From Candidatus Faecousia faecipullorum (GTDB lineage Bacteria; Bacillota; Clostridia; Oscillospirales; Oscillospiraceae), in NCBI GenBank assembly GCA_018710805.1, contig DVJG01000036.1, positions 1-7,921 on the forward strand: 7,921 nucleotides of DNA. The letters run 5' to 3'. The notes below the pieces were generated by a model. That model was not told the origin of the DNA, searched no databases, and saw nothing but the letters and a program-made list of their open reading frames with translations. Of the stretch, positions 6,327 to 7,921 are shown in pieces. Position 1 is the first letter of the stretch. The number at the start of each line of letters is the position of its first letter. The translations under genes and the position numbers were made by a program.

Positions 6327-6875
6327 TTATTTTTCGTAAACTTCCGGTTTCAAAATACCCACGTAGGGCAGATTCCGGTATTTTTCATCGTAGTCCAGGC
6401 CGTAACCCACCACGAAGGCATTGGGAATGGTAAAGCCCACATAGTCCGCCTGCAGCGTAATGCCGGGGCGGCGGCGCTCAGGCTTATCGAGCAGGGTGCA
6501 GATTTTGATGGAGGCGGGGCCCTTCTCCTGCAGATGGCGGACGGTAAAGTCCAAAGAGGTACCCGTATCGAAGATGTCCTCCAAAATCAGAACATGGCGC
6601 CCGCGAATGTCGGTTTTCAGATCCTGGCGCACCAGGAGGCTGCCCGTTGAGTTGGTGCCTGCGTAGGAGGACAGCCACATGAAGTCCAGCTGGCAGGGCA
6701 CCCGGATTTCCCGGATCATATCGGCATAGAATACCACCACGCCCTTGAGAACTCCTACAATGACAGGGTCTTTGTCCGCATATTCCGCAGTAAGCACTTC
6801 CCCCAGCTCCCGGATGCGGTTTTTGATCTGCTCCTCGGTGATAAGAATCTGGGCAATGTTCTGCTCCATACTCAT
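6327..6875 (-). CDS. hpt: Hypoxanthine phosphoribosyltransferase
   Basis: This cytosolic purine salvage enzyme transfers the phosphoribosyl group of PRPP to hypoxanthine (and usually guanine), giving IMP or GMP. It has 182 residues, normal for bacterial type I phosphoribosyltransferases. The signature PRPP-binding loop is VLILEDIFDTGTSL (95-108) with acidic pair Glu99-Asp100. Other family landmarks are GVLKG (41-45), the flexible loop SSYAGTNSTG (69-78), and the C-terminal block FVVGYGLDYDEKYRNLPYVG (154-173) that contacts the purine ring and pyrophosphate. The ATG at 6875 overlaps the tilS stop as ATGA, with AGAAGG 9 bases upstream inside tilS. A second in-frame ATG at 6869 is possible. Strict hypoxanthine versus guanine preference cannot be judged from sequence. 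Confidence 0.95.
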   Translation of the reverse strand: MSMEQNIAQILITEEQIKNRIRELGEVLTAEYADKDPVIVGVLKGVVVFYADMIREIRVPCQLDFMWLSSYAGTNSTGSLLVRQDLKTDIRGRHVLILEDIFDTGTSLDFTVRHLQEKGPASIKICTLLDKPERRRPGITLQADYVGFTIPNAFVVGYGLDYDEKYRNLPYVGILKPEVYEK

Positions 6876-7921
6876 TCTATGTTACCTTCTTTCTTTATAA
6901 TTCGGACCGTCACAGCGGGAAGGGTCTTGGCCTCCCGGTCCAGATTTGCGGCAATGGCAGCCACTCCCAGAATGCCGGCTTCGTCCCGGATGACCGGAAG
7001 AAAGGGCCGCTGGGCGGCGGGGATTTTGCGATCGATATAGAGCTTTTTGAGGGTTTTGGTTCCGCCTGTCAGGCGGATGGCGTCTCCTTCCCGCCTGGGG
7101 CCCACGGTCATGGTGCCTTGGGGGTGGATGGTAAAGATATCTGCCGTGTTCTGCAGCGCATCTGCCGCCGTACAGACGATGCGGTAGTCTCCATAGTCTG
7201 TCTCTCCGGGGCAATTTACGGGAATGTCCTCCGGCGGCGGGTCTTTTGAAAGGACTTCCAGTCGGTCATAGTTCCGGCCGATGGCAACGCCTCCGGGGAA
7301 GCGCACCTTTGCCGAGGGTTTAGGGGACCAGAGCAGGCGCTCCGCCTGGGAGATGTGGATATCCTCCGGCTCCCGGACGCCGGAATCCTGCAAAAACCGG
7401 GCAAGCATCCGCCTGCGGATGGCGGGTGAAAGGGTTTTGAGTTTTTCCACCGGGGGAAGGGTTTCGTACTGCGCCTGCCCGGCAATATAGCTTTCATCCT
7501 CCCGCAGGCCCAGGGCCATTTGGGAAAGGTTTTCCCCGATTCTGGGATTCTCCCTTGCCAAAAGGGGCATTACGCTGTGCCGGATGCGGTTTCGGAGAAA
7601 TTTGTCAGAAGCATTTGTGCTGTCTTCCATATGGGGCAGGTTCCAGGTTTCGAGAAAGCGTTCGTTTTCCTGCCGGGTAACCCGGAGCATCGGCCTTATC
7701 AGGTTCCCTCGTATGGGGGCGATGCCTCCAAGGCCTTTGAGGCCCGTGCCGCGTATCAGGTGGAGCAGCACCGTCTCTGCGTTGTCGTCAGCCGTATGGG
7801 CCGTGGCAATTTTGCCGGAGAGCGTTGAAAAGTAGGCATACCGCGCTTCTCTGGCGGCGGCTTCCAGGCCCTTTTTGCCGGGGACCACCCTTCCGGAGCC
7901 TACGTGAAGGGGAATGTCGTA
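6872..7921 (-). CDS. tilS: tRNA(Ile)-lysidine synthase TilS, 5' end outside the window
   Basis: TilS uses ATP to attach lysine to C34 of tRNA-Ile(CAU), which switches its reading from AUG to AUA and its charging from Met to Ile. It is essential in most bacteria. About 349 residues are visible, open to the window edge. Roughly the first 100 residues, including the SGGxDS ATP-pyrophosphatase loop, must lie to the right. The visible part begins inside the catalytic domain, with REARYAYF, then TAHTADDNAET and LIRGTGLKGLGG, which are typical TilS motifs. A middle substrate-binding region follows, then the TilS C-terminal domain, recognisable from GPRREGDAIRL to KKLYIDRKIPAAQRPFLPV and GILGVAAI. 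The GTG at 7888 is not the true start because upstream codons still encode conserved sequence. Its stop overlaps hpt by 4 bases. Confidence 0.95.
   Translation of the reverse strand, partial: YDIPLHVGSGRVVPGKKGLEAAAREARYAYFSTLSGKIATAHTADDNAETVLLHLIRGTGLKGLGGIAPIRGNLIRPMLRVTRQENERFLETWNLPHMEDSTNASDKFLRNRIRHSVMPLLARENPRIGENLSQMALGLREDESYIAGQAQYETLPPVEKLKTLSPAIRRRMLARFLQDSGVREPEDIHISQAERLLWSPKPSAKVRFPGGVAIGRNYDRLEVLSKDPPPEDIPVNCPGETDYGDYRIVCTAADALQNTADIFTIHPQGTMTVGPRREGDAIRLTGGTKTLKKLYIDRKIPAAQRPFLPVIRDEAGILGVAAIAANLDREAKTLPAVTVRIIKKEGNIE

Overview
The window looks like chromosomal DNA from a GC-rich, spore-forming member of the Clostridia. Oscillospiraceae/Ruminococcaceae is my best guess, from gene content and protein style only. 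It carries eight protein genes, tightly packed, with no gene-free stretch over 300 bases. I see no tRNA or rRNA gene, insertion sequence, CRISPR array or phage gene.

Left part, + strand (98-2304). A sporulation pair comes first: spoIIGA, the membrane aspartic protease that processes pro-sigma-E, then sigE, the mother-cell sporulation sigma factor. They are 13 bases apart and surely co-transcribed. Next, behind its own sigma-A-type promoter and an AT-rich operator-like region, is rex, an NAD(H)-sensing repressor. In many sporulating Firmicutes the sigma-G gene sits at this spot, so rex here is unusual. Bases 1-97 hold no recognisable gene end, only a possible weak spoIIGA promoter.

Centre (2305-2362). 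A perfect 14-bp hairpin separates rex from the convergent - strand genes and probably terminates transcription from both sides.

Right part, - strand, transcribed right to left (7921 down to 2363). The order is tilS (its 5' end lies outside the window), hpt, ftsH, then an alpha/beta-hydrolase 'esterase' and a stand-alone ATP-grasp ligase. tilS-hpt-ftsH is a classic Firmicutes housekeeping cluster: tRNA-Ile lysidine synthesis, purine salvage and membrane protein quality control. The genes are translationally coupled: a 4-base tilS/hpt overlap, and an hpt stop codon that lies in the ftsH ribosome binding site. The esterase/ATP-grasp pair follows after 78 bases and a hairpin. Its two genes are 23 bases apart and probably act in one small-molecule pathway whose substrate is unknown.

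Most of the window is ordinary core genome. The parts most worth a second look are the uncharacterised ATP-grasp/esterase pair and the divergent Rex with its unusual ATCGAT-rich upstream region.
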